NCBI GenBank assembly: GCA_013396915.1
Contig: VWZL01002042.1
Span: 666,765-730,764 of the forward strand
DNA from: Stercorarius parasiticus
Lineage: Eukaryota; Chordata; Aves; Charadriiformes; Stercorariidae
Length of the DNA: 64,000 nucleotides
Reading direction: 5' to 3'
The translations under genes were made by a program, and so were the position numbers. Below are positions 35,823 to 56,300 of this stretch, one piece after another (the first letter of the stretch is position 1; each line of letters begins with the position of its first letter). The notes beneath the pieces are model-generated. The model did no database searches, had not been told where the DNA came from, and saw only the letters and a program-made list of their open reading frames with translations.

Positions 35823-35847
35823 AGGGCCGGGGGGGGAGGAGGGGACA
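35823..35847 (+). other. G-run cluster (potential G-quadruplex on the plus strand)
   Basis: ggg, cc, a run of eight g, agga and gggg give at least four G3 runs with short loops. It lies about 80 bp upstream, on the mRNA strand, of the candidate ZC3H12B poly(A) signal, where the RNA would be C-rich. Confidence 0.5.
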
Positions 35848-38800
35848 GGTAATACCCTATATTTTTTTTTAGATTCTTCTCTCAATTCCTTTAATACATT
35901 TACAGACTTTCAATAGCACAGACCAAAATCATAGATATCGTACAATGGCTCTTCAAAGGCTAACCAAACACGGGCATGGGAGTAACTTAAGTGACGGTGC
36001 ACTTCCGTTTTTCCAGTTGAAACGTTGCAAGAAATGCAGTGAATAAGGGCAGTGGCCCAGAGAGAAGCTGTGGGTAGGTGAGAGGAGCAGCAAATAAATA
36101 CCGTAGAAATTACAGTGACAGATCTAATGATCTGACTACTATGAGTCCTGTAGTACCACTGCTTGGGGTAAACTTTTGGCAAGTCAAAATAAAAAGTAGT
36201 ATTTCAACTGCGTGGAGCAGTCGCACAGAAGTGAGGCGTGTTCCTGCTCCTGCTCTCCAGCCTGGGGTTTTAAAAATTACTGTAGTCAAAATACGTCCCT
36301 CGAACTGTTCCTGCTGGTGGTTTGGTTACACATCGCAGGTATACGTGCATGTCACCAGGTATTTTTAAACTGAATCATTGGGGCAGATTCTTCACGTATT
36401 CTGACTTTATCATTAATTTCAAAAATGCCAAAATTCACGATTTGAGGCAAACTGGCATCAGAAGTATGTAGGGGGAGCTCGCCCAGATAGATGGTTTGGG
36501 TTTGGTTTTTCTTAATGAGGATCCTTCTGCTTGTTCTAAGCAACCCCATCCCCACCCTCTGTTTTGAAGTTTACAGTTCAAGCATTCTTTACAAAAGCGA
36601 ACCAGACTCATGCTAGGGAATGGATTACATGCAGCAGCAACTAGAGCAGTGCACGCTTGTTACTACAGAGATTTACGAATACCACATACTGGTTTAACAT
36701 CCATTTTCACTCATTTTGTCATTAAGACTTACATTATATTTGGGTCAACCAAAAAAACCCAAAGAGATTTATAAAATTTTACAACAGTTAAACAGTAATG
36801 TTTCATTCTACAAATGAATAAAGCCAACTACTGCAGCTCAATACGACAATAACAGGACTAACAGTAGTGAAATCATCTATATGTACAATTTAATATATTA
36901 ATGACATGTAATTCTTAAAAAAAAAAATTAAATAACTTACACATCAGAAAGCATTTGATTTTTGATTGATGAATTTAAGGTTATACACTTTTAAGTGACA
37001 AATTATGTGAAAGTAATATAGCTAAAGATGAAGGATCCGTAAATCCGAACTCCCGGAGAACGCTCTGGCCCCGGCAGAGCCCCCACGTCTACGGCTGAAC
37101 TTTTCCGATTGCAGCGGGCCAGGATTTTACCTTCCCACTTTTGGTTTTCCTCATCTAGAATTGTAATTTCATGGATTTTATTAAAATATAGAGTTTCTAG
37201 AACTGTTCTGTTACAGTTTTAAAAACATTTAAATACCATGCTCTCAAAAAGAGCATTTATACAAAGTCTTGTATTTACAATATAGACAGTTCTGATCAGG
37301 TGGCAATAAGATCAACTCTTCCATGTAAGAAGAAATCTAAGCTTATGCGCTGAAGATTAATGAGTGCGTCAGTGTTTTGAATTGGCTTGTAAACATATCT
37401 CAAAACGGACGTGGATGACTGGATTATCACTTAAAGTAGTTGATTAGGAAAGACACTACATCGGATACAAAAGTTTCGCTACCTCTAAGGAGGACTAAAA
37501 CAAGCACAAAATTTGCAGATTATTTCCACAAGGCGCCGCTGCCCCGTCTGCAACTCCGTGCGCGGGAGATGCCAACAGCTCCTAGAAAAAGACAATTATT
37601 TGCCCTCAAAGCGCCTTGGGGAAATAGCGTGCTGGGTTTGCATTGGCATAGCACTCCCCGTGTGTAAAAATGGATTATTTCATCAGTAAGACAAAAGTTA
37701 GTGAAAATTAAAATGACTAGACAAATCCTACAAAAATGAGTATCTCCAGAAACCACCCAACGCTTCACACAGAAATTTCTGCTCAGTTTTCCGTGTTAGG
37801 AAACATCAAAAACACCTACTAAACCTCTCTTAAAATAGCTTATCTTTGTAATTGGAGAAAAAGGGAACAAACATTTTTCTACACACAAATATTTAATTCC
37901 ATGCAAGATGGAAAACGTGAGTGCACAATAAACTTCATTTTCTACCTAAAGAATTTATAAATTAATCTGTCGAGAATAAAGCAGGGTCTACAGCAATTAT
38001 ATTGTTACATTTTTAAACATGCAGATGAGTCAACAGCAACTTTTTTACATAAAGTTTAGTGCAAGAATGTAGCTGCTTAATAAATAGACCGAAGAGAACT
38101 ATGTAATGCTTCGAGGTGTACACACAGTATCTGTGCACATAATAAACTGGTTCTGAAAAGTTGTCCTTGTTTGTCTATAAACTACAAGTGCCCATTTTTA
38201 AATAAAAAAGATCCATAATTACTCATGGGCTACTTCCCTGTGACACACGGTGTCACACACATTGTGGTGAAAATGTAATACTGAAGTTAATCTAGAGATT
38301 TATTATTCTTTTTTGTTTTTATACACAGTTTTTATACAATCAAGAAAAAGAGATACAATTTGTATCAACAAACAAAAGGTCATTTCTGGTTATTTGAGGC
38401 ATTGCTCTCAGCTGCTTATACCATGCAAGAGAAGAGAATAAGAATTAATCGCAAATTAAAAATGTAAAATGCTGGTTAGTAAGAAATGTTTTTGAAAACT
38501 GGTCAAGAGTTAAATCTGTTTTCCCCCACTGCTATAGATGTCTGAAGATTTTTTTTTTCCCCATTAACAAAGGAACTAATTAAGGAACTAATTAAAACTG
38601 AAGTTATCTTTAAACACCAAGTGTAAATACAGCATCACCTTCAAGCTAACTCATTTTCAATACGTAACGACATGGTCATTATACGTGTTGCCTGCACCAA
38701 GGTGCATTGATCCTGTGCGAAATGATAACGGTTATCAAATCTGCGGAAATTAACTGTAGTCGCACCTGTAATTGTGGTTTGTTTGGGTTTTTTTCATATG

Positions 38801-40373
38801 ACAGGAACGTATTTTGCGCATGATAAAGAGCCCACAAGGTATTTTGAATCAAACCAACCATTACAGTAACACAAGTGGAAGAAATCATAGAACTTTGTTC
38901 CCAGACAAACAGATAACTAGAAAGCAGCATGCAAGCCATTATCAAAACACCAGAAACAACCCTGACTGCAGCCTCACGTTCCGTGTGTTTCACAGTAAGA
39001 AACATTTAGGCAGTGTCACACCTTCTCATGAAGAAACAAAAGGCCATAAACCAGGCCTTCTCAACTTTCATGAAAAAAACTACAGTAGAAGTCAACAAGT
39101 CCTAGCTCGAGACGTATCGAGTTAGTAATGGTTCGAAATGTTGAAATATACAATGGATTCAAAAAAGGGCGTCCAGTCAGTGCAGCTTAAAAAACAATAA
39201 ACGCCTCTTTTGGAGACATTTAGCTACAAAGGTTCCCACCCTGAGCAAGATACCAGTTGCGCAAACAATGCCACACGAAATTATCTCACCTGTTGAAACA
39301 GGAACTCTAAAAGCCTTCAGGAGGCAAATGCACACCTTTGCGTGGATCTGAAGAGCAAAAAACCAGGGCAGCTTTGCCACAAACCCAAACCGTAGCATCT
39401 CTTTTCCGGAAGCACCTTCCCCAGCTCTCGCCCCCCTTCTCCAGCCATCCCACGGGCTGGGCTCGCTCAGACACCGACCTTGCCCCCAGAGGAAGGGCTG
39501 TAGTCGCTGATGAACTTCCAGTTTCCGCCGCTTCGGGCGGAGTAATCCAATTTACATAAACCTGACACGTTATTTTCAGCTTGTCTAGTCCTCTGGGCCA
39601 GCAGCTGCTTACTGCACAGCTGAGAGGCGATTCGGAAGAGAGAAGCTACGGTTAAACTTCTTTTCGTTTATCGAACGGCGCTGACGCCTTCACGCTCCTT
39701 GCCGTTTTTTGGTCTTAATTTAATAAAATATTTTGGCTTCTGTTGGATTGAGCCAACATGCTGGACAACGTAATAGATACTCAAACCCTTGGGGAACCGG
39801 TTTGAAATTTAAGTACCAACAACAATATTGACATTCAAAAGCTAAAATCAGTTTTTTTCCTTTTACAAATCGACTATTTTAATTTTTGTCGTTTACTTTT
39901 TCTTCAATACTTAATACGCCGGTAGGCAGTGTCAAATGACAAAGCTGAAACCCCTTAAAGTCATCTGGGTGTGTATAGAGCATACTTTTAAAGGCCAATT
40001 AGGTATTTATAAGCAAATTGAATGTGTACACTAATACATGCAATATAATTGCTAACAATAATTTTGTAGTAACAGCTTTGAGACACTGAACGTGACATTG
40101 TAGTTCTTAATGAGCTATCCATGCAGCAAGGTATGCATTTCCTATAAAATACTATTAAAAATCCCTATATTTAAAATCTTTAAAATTTACAATACAATCA
40201 ACTCTTATATTGTGCCTCAGCATATATATACGATTGCTACTGTGTACAGAATTTTATACTATCTTAGTAGAAAATATTTACAATAGATTGGCCCCTTCCC
40301 TCTTCATTTAAGTTTTCCTCCTGGTTCTTCACGCTGTATAGTTTCATTTATCCAAAAGAGGCTGTAAATGCTT

Positions 40374-47171
<6,798 letters not shown>

Positions 47172-47330
47172 CACGTTCAGCTTCCAGCCAGAGAGCTCAG
47201 TTCTCCTTCATTTCCAACGCCACCTGGAATTCATACTCAGTTGCATCATGTTGGCCAATTCAAAGTTTACACGAGGCTGGAGTTAATTTGCCTTGCTTAC
47301 TACGTTCTGGCATAAACACCACCAACATGA
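47172..47330 (-). other. ZC3H12B: probable ZC3H12B 5' UTR segment with short upstream ORFs
   Basis: Reading the minus strand toward the start, there is ATGATGCAACTGAG... (a 13-codon frame ending tga) and a short ATGAAGGAGAACTGA frame before the main ATG. Candidate acceptors (atgccag near 47310, actccag near 47280) would mark the exon start, but neither is strong, so the boundary is open. Confidence 0.4.
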
Positions 47331-50300
47331 AGTTCCTTTAAAAAAAAAAAAAATTAGCTTTTGACAAATTCTGCGAAATACTCAACTACAATGATTTTGT
47401 TTACAAGTCAGTAGAGGTCCCTAGTCATTCTCATCTCTGTGTAAAAATTGATCATAATAAAGCATATAATTATGTTGTCTCTTTAATAACAAATTAAACT
47501 CTCTTTCCCTCCCCCAGTTACTCTACGTACAAAAAAAAATTACACTTCCCACACAATAAACTTACAGCTGAAATTAATAGAGTATCTCAGTAATATTTAA
47601 AGATAGTGAGACAGAAAAGGGTGACCCACCACTTTCACTAGAAACCTGTCTTTACAGTCTTCTACTGCAGGAACAGCCTGTCTACATCAGGAACAACTGT
47701 GTGGAGTTCCAGTATGCATAAAATTTAACACAAACCTTTTCAGCCTCTTTCAGTAAGGATTTACTATCAGAAACGACTAAGTTTACTGCAAGCTGGCTGA
47801 CAGTAGACATGTAAAGGTCAATAACAAGATGCACAAAGGTTCTACACGATAATCATCTTGTGCACTGTTTACTGTACCTACTGCACTGAAAATTCCAAAA
47901 TCAAGGATGGATCTTACTGCATTTTGTCAGAAAGTCAGGATAGACAATCATAATTCTTGTCTTATACCAGAAGAAAAACTGTTCAAGGAATTGTAGTGAG
48001 AGATCTGACAAACTAGAAGATTCAAGTGACCTGCGAAGGGCTGATGTCATAGAGCCTTGGAAAAATAGTTTTTAAAAGGAATTGCACCTACAGCAGTGCA
48101 TGTTTAAGATAAAATGGTAAACTAAATATATGTGCAGGTAACTAGCGAAAACTGATTACCAAAGTAATTACCTAGAGGCCTACTTTCAGAAAGCTGCAAG
48201 TCCCACTTTCTTCTCTGTAAAACAGCAGACTTGAGAATGCAGAATCCAGTGTGAGTAACAAAAAATAGTACTGTAATAGTCTTGAAGAAACCATTTATTT
48301 TAAATCCACTTTCTCATTTTGATAAATCTTGCTTTTGTTAGTCATGTTTTTTAGGTGTAACCACAAAGAGAAGAAAGACTGCAAGACAGAAAAATGAAAA
48401 GGTACCAAACTTCTGAAAGAGCACAGTTTTAAAGCTACATCTACTGCAGAGACTTCTGTCAGCGAAGATGTAGTCCAAAGAGGCATGAGGAGCATGATCC
48501 TGGATTTAAACAGCAATCACGGAAAAAAGACCTAATATTGACACCAGTCTTCCAATATACCTTTGCTTTTAACAGTACAACCTTTGTGTTCTGATGAACG
48601 CTGTAGATATAAGCTATGGATACATGAAAAGCTCTTCCCCAGGATTCCTATGAGAATTTTTGTGACACAAAATAGGCACAACTTTGTCACTGGAAGAGGG
48701 ATTGGTCAAAGATGGCCTTTCCTAATAAGATCCTCATGCACCCAAAAAGAAGTAACAAATAAATAATTTAAAAAATCTGAAGTATAACTCCTGGTTTTTG
48801 GGGGGGTTGTTGGTCACTAGTGTAACTAAGAATAAATTTATCTCCCTTTCATGCACCTTTTTCATCCCCTCTCAGGTCTTCTCCACTCCTCCAGGCTATG
48901 AGGAAGCATTAAAAGATGACAAAAATTTCTCAGAAGAACATAAGCACTCAACTAGGTACATAAATTATTTATATACAGGACATTATCAAATGCACTTGTG
49001 TTCAAAAGACTTTTAAAAATCTGATTCCTCCCTCCCCAAGAGACCACAATACGACGAGGAAAAAGGAGGTTGTTTAGGTTTTCAAATTTACTGTTAACTT
49101 CCCCACTGGTTTTATTTCAACAAATGATTTTCCAGAAGTAATTAATTTAAATCAATTTTTAGAGGACCAAATTTACATTCTCTTATAAACACTTAAATAT
49201 TAATTTAAACTACAAGCAAAGTACGTTCCTTCCCAACTGGAAATTAAATCAACTGGACTCACTCAAAGAGATTATTTTTTTTAATAGTAATGAAATAATC
49301 TGGGTAACACTATCACTTTTACTTCCACATTTAGATTTTTCAATGTCCTTTTCTTTTGCTTGTTTTTTTTGTAACTATACAAGTTTTGCTCTTAATTTTT
49401 TTCTGCTCTTTCTTAGCTGGAGAATAATGTATCTTATCTGCATATCAACTGATTTCACCATTTTGTTGCATTGTCCCAATTCCACATCCATATCACTGGT
49501 TTACTGTTATTTACCATCATATAAGCAATTTACCATAAATCTCATTTGTCCTTCCCTGAAAGTAAGATCTTATTTTAAGAGGAAGATAGTTCGATCAGTC
49601 AGACCTAAAGAATCCTGAATTCAAAAATTATTTAAAGCACAAACAAATAAATTTAATTTTAAGAACAATTTCTATCACTGCTGCTGGCATACTCACTTCT
49701 GTCACGCCTACGAAGAGAACGGCTCAGATGCAGTCCGTGTTAAGAAGCAATATTGCGTATCTAGGAGGACTGCTCTCTGCCAGTCCTGCGCTGTGGTTTA
49801 CTATTCTTTGGTCGCTCGTGATAGATTGGTGGATCTGTTATGAAAGCTCACTCTATGGAAACGCCCACTTCTATGACTCATTTTGGAGTTTCTTGCCTTT
49901 TTTTTTTTTCATTCATGTCAGCCTTTGGTTGAAAGCCACTAACTAGGGAAATTTAGCTGTCTCATCCCTCTCTTGCATAGCAGTGGAAAATATTTGGTCT
50001 GTGACGTAACGATCCCCATTATCTTTCAAATATTTGAGATGGGAATTAAAAATCTGCTAACACAGAAATATATCTCTAGTTATCTTCCAACTATTTAAAA
50101 AACTAAATCACAGTGTTTTAAAAAAAAATCTCCTTTTCATAGTCATCTAGGATCCTGTGAGGGAAACCCTAAAAGCCCAAAGGTCCTGTAGGTACCGACT
50201 GTAGCCAGTTCTACCAAGACATGTCACAGATCTTCCACCAAAAAAAAAAAGAGAAAAAAAAAAAAGATACAATATGTAGACATGGTAACTTCTGGAAAAG

Positions 50301-52230
50301 GAAGGCATTTCCCCCATTTTCTTTTAAACACCCAGCACACAGAGCCAGTTTCTGGCAACTTTTGTCAAATAGTTTAGATAACCTGATTTAGCATCAACTG
50401 CCATGTTGACAGACAATGAGGCAGGCTGTCTCCAGAGCCCATCTCCACAACCCTGTACACTTTGTACAAAGAGCTCCTAGGAAACAAGTCAGCTTGCGCC
50501 GAAGCTTCTCCACCCTTAGCCAGTCGCTCCATCTGTGCAACTGAACTGTTCCCTGCATCCACACAGATTTGGGACATCGTAGGATTTGTTCCCAAATGCA
50601 TTACGTTAAGATTTTCAAAAAATGAGGGTCATCTCATTGTTGGGTCAGAAGCACCAAAACAAACAAAAAAATCCAACAACAAAAAACAACAGCTACAAAA
50701 ATACCACAGTACAGGACCAAGTTTTCCCACTGACCATCGAGAGGGGTCACGTAGGAAGGAAAAAGTGGTGTGTTGTTCCTAAGCCAGCAAACAGAGTGGC
50801 AAGAACTGAGCAGGAGAAAGCAGCAACAGCAGCAACTACCACTACTTTAACACAACACCCTTCTTCACACCCTCCAGATTAGAAACCAGACTTGTAATAC
50901 CACCATTCAGCTACAGAAACAGCACTATGGTCTCTCCCTCCTTTCTTCACAGCCCTGAAGAGTCCAATTTATACCCTGTTGCAACCCCTGGAGCTACCTA
51001 TAGCCCTACAGTTATCACTATAGATTTATGCGTGTTCACAGACTATGATCCAGACCCCTGTCCCTGAGCAAGCCAGCTCTCAACAGTGAGAAAACAGCTA
51101 CAGAAACTGATTACTACTTGTCCTCAAGCTGCAGCTGTGTTTTTTTTAAAACAAATCTGCAATCCTATTCCAGAGTTCAGGATCACTACAGTACAGATAG
51201 TATCTCTTTTCAGTCAGTCAGTATTTTGATCTAACAAGCCTGTCAGTCGCTGCCTTTGTTAATGCCAGCGATCCAGACATAATCAGAACCACCACTCTGA
51301 AACGGCTCGGATGCCCTGTGCTTGGAAAGCTGAGGTTTCTGCTCTGTGCCACTCAATCTCTGAAACTGTATTTGGTCTCAGTTTATTTCTGACTTCCAGT
51401 TAAGTAATGATACTTGCTATGATTACCTCTCCACCTACACTGTGGCGAGCATGCAGTATATTATCCCTTCTTAGTGGACCACATGGTCCTCCTGCAAATA
51501 AAGGAGTCATCTATTACGTAGGCACATCAGGGAAATGAGTTTTCTGTATGTTCGAAGCATTTACGCTCAGTGACTTGAATTCACCACCTCTCTCAACTGT
51601 ACAACTGTTTCCTTTGCCATAGTCGAACTAAAGAAATTGCTGATTAAAAACTCTAAGTAGGAACTTCTGAAGTTCCTTTAAAAGCAGCTTGATGCTGCCA
51701 GGAAATAAAGAACGAGTGAAATACTGACCAGACTATCTTGCTACCTCAAGTACAAGAAGGGCGCAAGGAAGAGCTGTGGACACTGCTTTTTATACCTTCT
51801 CACAAGAAAGGTGAAATGGTGTTAAGCAGATACAAGATTAACATTTTATCTTGACATTAAGCCAAATCTAAGTCCTCCATTTTTCACTGCTTTTACAATT
51901 TCTAATAAATTTTTGAGCAAGTTTTGGATTTTTTTGTTAAGCTTTTCATAAGTAGCTTGTCTTGCTTTCCCCTCACTACCTCTTCACCTAAAATGAGGTC
52001 CTTGCTTCACTGTTGTCTGTCGCCGGTGAAGGCTAACTTAATAAAGAACTTTAAAATACGTTTATAGTGCTAGCATTGCATCCTGCTTCCCATGCTGCTT
52101 ATAGGATACTTAAGTATCACTTGTCAAATACATGCCATAAACTGTACCAAACAACTATGGTTTCTGTTCAGGAAACCCTGAGCAGCTGCATACCTCCAGT
52201 TCTAGCCATCAGCAAGGCTGAGCATGTAAT
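47331..52230. other. non-coding, upstream intron or 5' flank of ZC3H12B
   Basis: AT-rich sequence with homopolymer runs (for example 50240-50265) and no coding similarity or repeat family that I recognise. Confidence 0.5.
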
Positions 52231-52238
52231 CCGAGGTT

Positions 52239-52340
52239 ACACACACAAACACACACACACACGTACAGCACACACACAACGGCCAGCCACACAAGTGCAC
52301 ACAGACACAAACATTATATGGCCTCATTGTGTTCCCCTCT
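52239..52340. repeat. (AC)n-rich microsatellite region
   Basis: Interrupted CA repeats from the acacacaaacacacac run onwards, followed by a short TA-rich stretch (about 52378-52398). Likely length-polymorphic. Confidence 0.85.
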
Positions 52341-52398
52341 CTGGCTGATAAAGATGAAGGTCCATTAGTGGGGAATACATATGTATATGTATATATAT

Positions 52399-52568
52399 TG
52401 GGTTTACACGGCAAATGTTGGTAGCAGGAGGGCTGCAGGGGTGGCTTCTGTGAGAAGAGACCAGGAGCTGTCCCCACGTCAGATAGAACAAATTCCAGCC
52501 GGCTCCAAGACAGATTCATCACTGGCCAAAGCCGAGCCCATCAGCAATACTGGTGCCACCTCTGTCTC
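52399..52568 (+). mobile_element. LTR-like fragment of an avian endogenous retrovirus
   Basis: tgggtttacacggcaaatgt, then gggctgcaggggtggcttct, ccagccggctccaagacaga and ctggccaaagccgagcccat match a wording I recall from LTRs common in bird genomes. About 170 bp are recognisable, directly after the TA-rich end of the microsatellite. The 3' limit and family name are uncertain. Confidence 0.5.
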
Positions 52569-53340
52569 CCATGTTACATCCTCCACAGACACACACCCTC
52601 AACACCAGCATTCTCAGTCAACCCCCAGACTTCAGAGTCTCTCCAGCAGTTGGCCTAGTCTCTCTGCTAGCCAGCTCTTCCAGTTGTCTCACTCCACAGA
52701 TATACACATATACGTGGCTTCCCAGCTACTTAAACTTCTTGCCAGCTAGTTCAGCTTAGTATTTGCTACCGATCATGCACCAACACTCATATCCTCCACT
52801 TGCTTGCACCACAGACACACAGGTCCCTAGAGAGCCCTTCACCCACAAACACTTAGAAATGGAGTTTAATGTTAACATTAACAGAGTGTGCTGACCAGGT
52901 TCGCAACATAACCAAACACACTGATCAACAACCCCTTCACAGGCAACCTGTCCCTTTTATCCCCTTATCCCTCTATTTTCCCACGGTGGTTCCTTCACAA
53001 ATCGTCTTGGAACCTCCATTTTCTCCCCTGACCCCCACAATGCCTTTCGTTCCTTCCCCCAGACTGCCCAAGTGGTATGCAATTGCAGAACGCTCCTTCC
53101 TTGCATCCCCCAAACGTGTCCCGTACCCCCTCAGTCTGTGAGATGGTCCAGACGGCCTCTACCATCAGTTGACTCATCATGATGGGTGTCACCTCGGGAG
53201 CACAGGGCTGATTGCTCTCCTGTGAAAGCCCCCAGCGAAGCCTGAGCTGGGCCACCATTTCTCTGACTGCGTTATTGGGGTTCCCTTGCTTGCCATTGTG
53301 ACCCCACACTCCTCTGTGGTTGTGGAGACAAGCTTTTTAT
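52569..53340. other. pyrimidine-rich block of possible retroelement origin
   Basis: Unusually C/T-rich on the plus strand and with sharp edges against AT-rich surroundings. A minus-strand open frame of 104 codons (53309-52995) begins MWGHNGKQGNPNNAVREMVA. I do not recognise it, and no retroviral protein motif is visible. Confidence 0.3.
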
Positions 53341-56300
53341 CATGCACATATTTCAAACATTTCAGGCAAGATGCATTTGTTTATTATTACATGTATATAA
53401 ATATCTACATTTTCTCTACTTGAGCTTTCTGAGTAATTTGTTACAAGTATTCCTGTTAGAATGTTTTACATACAGTTGAATAAACTGTGACTGAGAGGAC
53501 AATCAAATTATATTCTAGCATCATAAACAGAAAAGCTAGAGGTAGTACTAAACTCTTAATATACATAATACCATTTACATTGCCGTTCTTAAATATTAAG
53601 ATAACTATTACTTGATTACACACATTTCCCTCAACTTAAATATCATGCTTTGTCCAAACATTGTAATTTTGCCTTTAAGTACTTCTTTAAAAGGATTTAA
53701 TAAAGTACAAAATGCAAAAATAAAATGCAAATAACTTAATATCGGAATTAACGTACCTTTGTTACTGAGTTACAAGCCTCTCTCTGGTATTAGTAACTGT
53801 ACAGAGCACACATCTCATGTGGTGCACTTAAACCTTCAAACTTCCACATTTTTGTAAAGGAACTTGCCAAAGCCATATATATTCAACTTCTTTTCTAACA
53901 ATGGCATCAGGTCCCACATGATTAATTTTTTTGCATCAGCCAAGTCACCACTAAATTTTTCTACAATAAAAGAGATGGAGTAAAGACAACATCTGAACTT
54001 TAAAGTGATAGACTGTATGTAATATGCATAATTTGTATAGATAAAGTCTAAAAGAAAGTATGTGTAAAAATATATTTTTTTTTTTTTAAATAAAAGATCA
54101 TTTGGTAGTTCACATTTTCCATATCCATATTAAAACAGCTCCTAGCTATTAATCTTCCTCCTGCTTCCCACCTTCAGTGACAAAGTTCATAATTTCTTTG
54201 ATACATGTAAAACCAGCTACAATCTGTGCCACATCTCCAAGACAATTTCCGGTCAGCACAGCATATGTATGCCATTAACTCACTGGCACCTAGACTAAAA
54301 ATAACTCAAAGCTGCAATAATACGGTTTGTTTTTCCACACTGCACTTTTCAGAAATTCAAACACATCATCTTGTACAGTACTGATGTTTAGAGAGTAATT
54401 TACTTTCTTTCTGATTTACATTATCTAGCAGCAGTAGTACAGCTGTACCTAGGGAACTCAATCAGTTCCTGTTCTATTCTAATGATATAGTCCCCGCCCA
54501 AAAGAAAATACAGTCTAGAATTCTGATGACAGGCTATGGATGGAATTAAAGAAGTGATAACTGGAATATCAGAAAGACTACATGAAACAGTTCACTGTTT
54601 GTCCAGACACCTTTAGAAGGCAGCAAGTACTTCATGAGCACACTAAGGGAGCTTATGGAGAGGTTTTAAAGGGGCAAGTGGAAAGAAATTATGCATTTAA
54701 TATGCACGTGTGCAAACACACACATCAAAATAAACATCTTCGGAAATTATCTCAATATGAAGTGGGAGCCTGGATAAATGTTTTTGTGGATTAACAGAAA
54801 CAGAAGACTCGATCCCAGCCATCTCCTTGGCCATAACATTGAGAAATCTCAGGAGCAGTCTGGCTGCATGGGTCTAAGAGGACTCCTAGATTTCAGGCCC
54901 ACATATCCAGGAGAAATGAAAGCAGCGTTTCAGCCATTTTCAGTTTAAATTAGAAGATGAACATTTAGGGGGGACTGGAGATGGGAAATTTGTGAAGCAA
55001 ATAAACAGTTCAAGCCGTTTGAATTAACTCCCCAATAACATGGTATAGAATAAAGACTGAAAGGAAACAGTGATGAGACTCTGGGACCCTTTACAAAAGG
55101 AAGAAGGATGGGAGGAGGATGATAAAAGTGAAGACAGAACGTGATAATCTCAACTGCATACAAAGCTAGCCTGCAAACACGGTACATCTGTATCAGAGTA
55201 GTATCAGACTGAATAGTACGAGAGTGAGCTATGGATTACATTTAATCTAGTACAAGCAATTCAAGCACCATGTAGAATAAAATGTCAACTTTCAGACAAA
55301 GTCTTTGGACAGGGACATCTTAGTTGAGACCTATTTCCGGAAGCTATAAGTGATCCATTGCAAATTCTCTATTATCTCATTGCCTTTATGCTCACTTTGC
55401 CCTTATGTGCACAGAAAAAAGTTACGGAAAAAAGCACTAATAATCAATTTACAGAATCATCCTTGCAGATAATTTTCCACTTTTTTGTTTTGTTATTGCT
55501 TATACTGTACACTTTTTAAAGTTAGTATAGATGCATTCAGGAGTTATCACACAGGGGTAAATAAAAAAAAAATCCACTTAAAAGCAAAAACAGAACAAAC
55601 ATTAAAAAACATAAATAATTCAAGTAACACTTGATTTTCCTGATAACTACAAAATTGAGAAATGAGTCAGTGTGCCTCAAAATTTTCTCAAAGATGGAAT
55701 AAAAGCTCATCTTCACAGACCATAAACAACAACATTGTATTGCTGAAATTTTACTGTTTGTTTAGTATGAGTTACATTCTCTCCAAAGATAGACAAATAT
55801 GAACACACCCTTAAGGAGAGAAAAGAAAGCTATGACCAATTTCTGATTTGAAGATACTATAACTCAGAAATACATATACTGCAGCTTTAAAATTTTAATT
55901 CTCATGATGTTCATTGCTAAGCAACCAAGTTTTCTTACTAAACAGCTCTTTCAGCACAGTCACGACTGACTAGCAGAATTGATAGTATGATTCAGAGAAA
56001 AGAGTGAGGCAAAATTATCTGTATTTTGTTCATAAAGGACGAAACTGAAAGCATCTATTTACTTTTGCTGGTACTAAAACAGAAGGAAAATGCCCAGTAA
56101 GAAAGTACTGTAATATTTATCAAGAACACTTGGGAATTATTTAACAATTACTATTCAAATGACAATGACTATTAAAGATCGCATGCTAGAAATAGTCTAT
56201 TCAAAGCCTGTCCATTTCAGCAGGACCAAAAGTATGAGAGAAGACAGGGTGAAAGAATGGACTGAACAACTTTTGGTCCCTTATGACACTATCTTTCCAC

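Larger units (their letters stand above)
35725..40373 (-). other. ZC3H12B: ZC3H12B 3' UTR (about 4.6 kb, end inferred)
   Basis: Downstream of the stop the minus strand stays AT-rich with few repeats, as is usual of long vertebrate 3' UTRs. An AATAAA (plus-strand tttatt) lies at 35742-35747, and others lie at 37177-37182 and 38299-38304, so shorter forms are possible. Three Pumilio-type sites (UGUANAUA) read on the mRNA strand at 40275-40282, 37272-37279 and 36880-36887. The end point is inferred from signals, not shown. Confidence 0.55.

Noticed and set aside
47172..47174. GTG codon directly before the ATG as the ZC3H12B start
   Set aside because: Vertebrate initiation at ATG 47171 is more likely and aligns with the family N-terminus.
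52399..53340. A full-length endogenous retrovirus
   Set aside because: No internal gene motifs and no second LTR. At most a fragment is supported.
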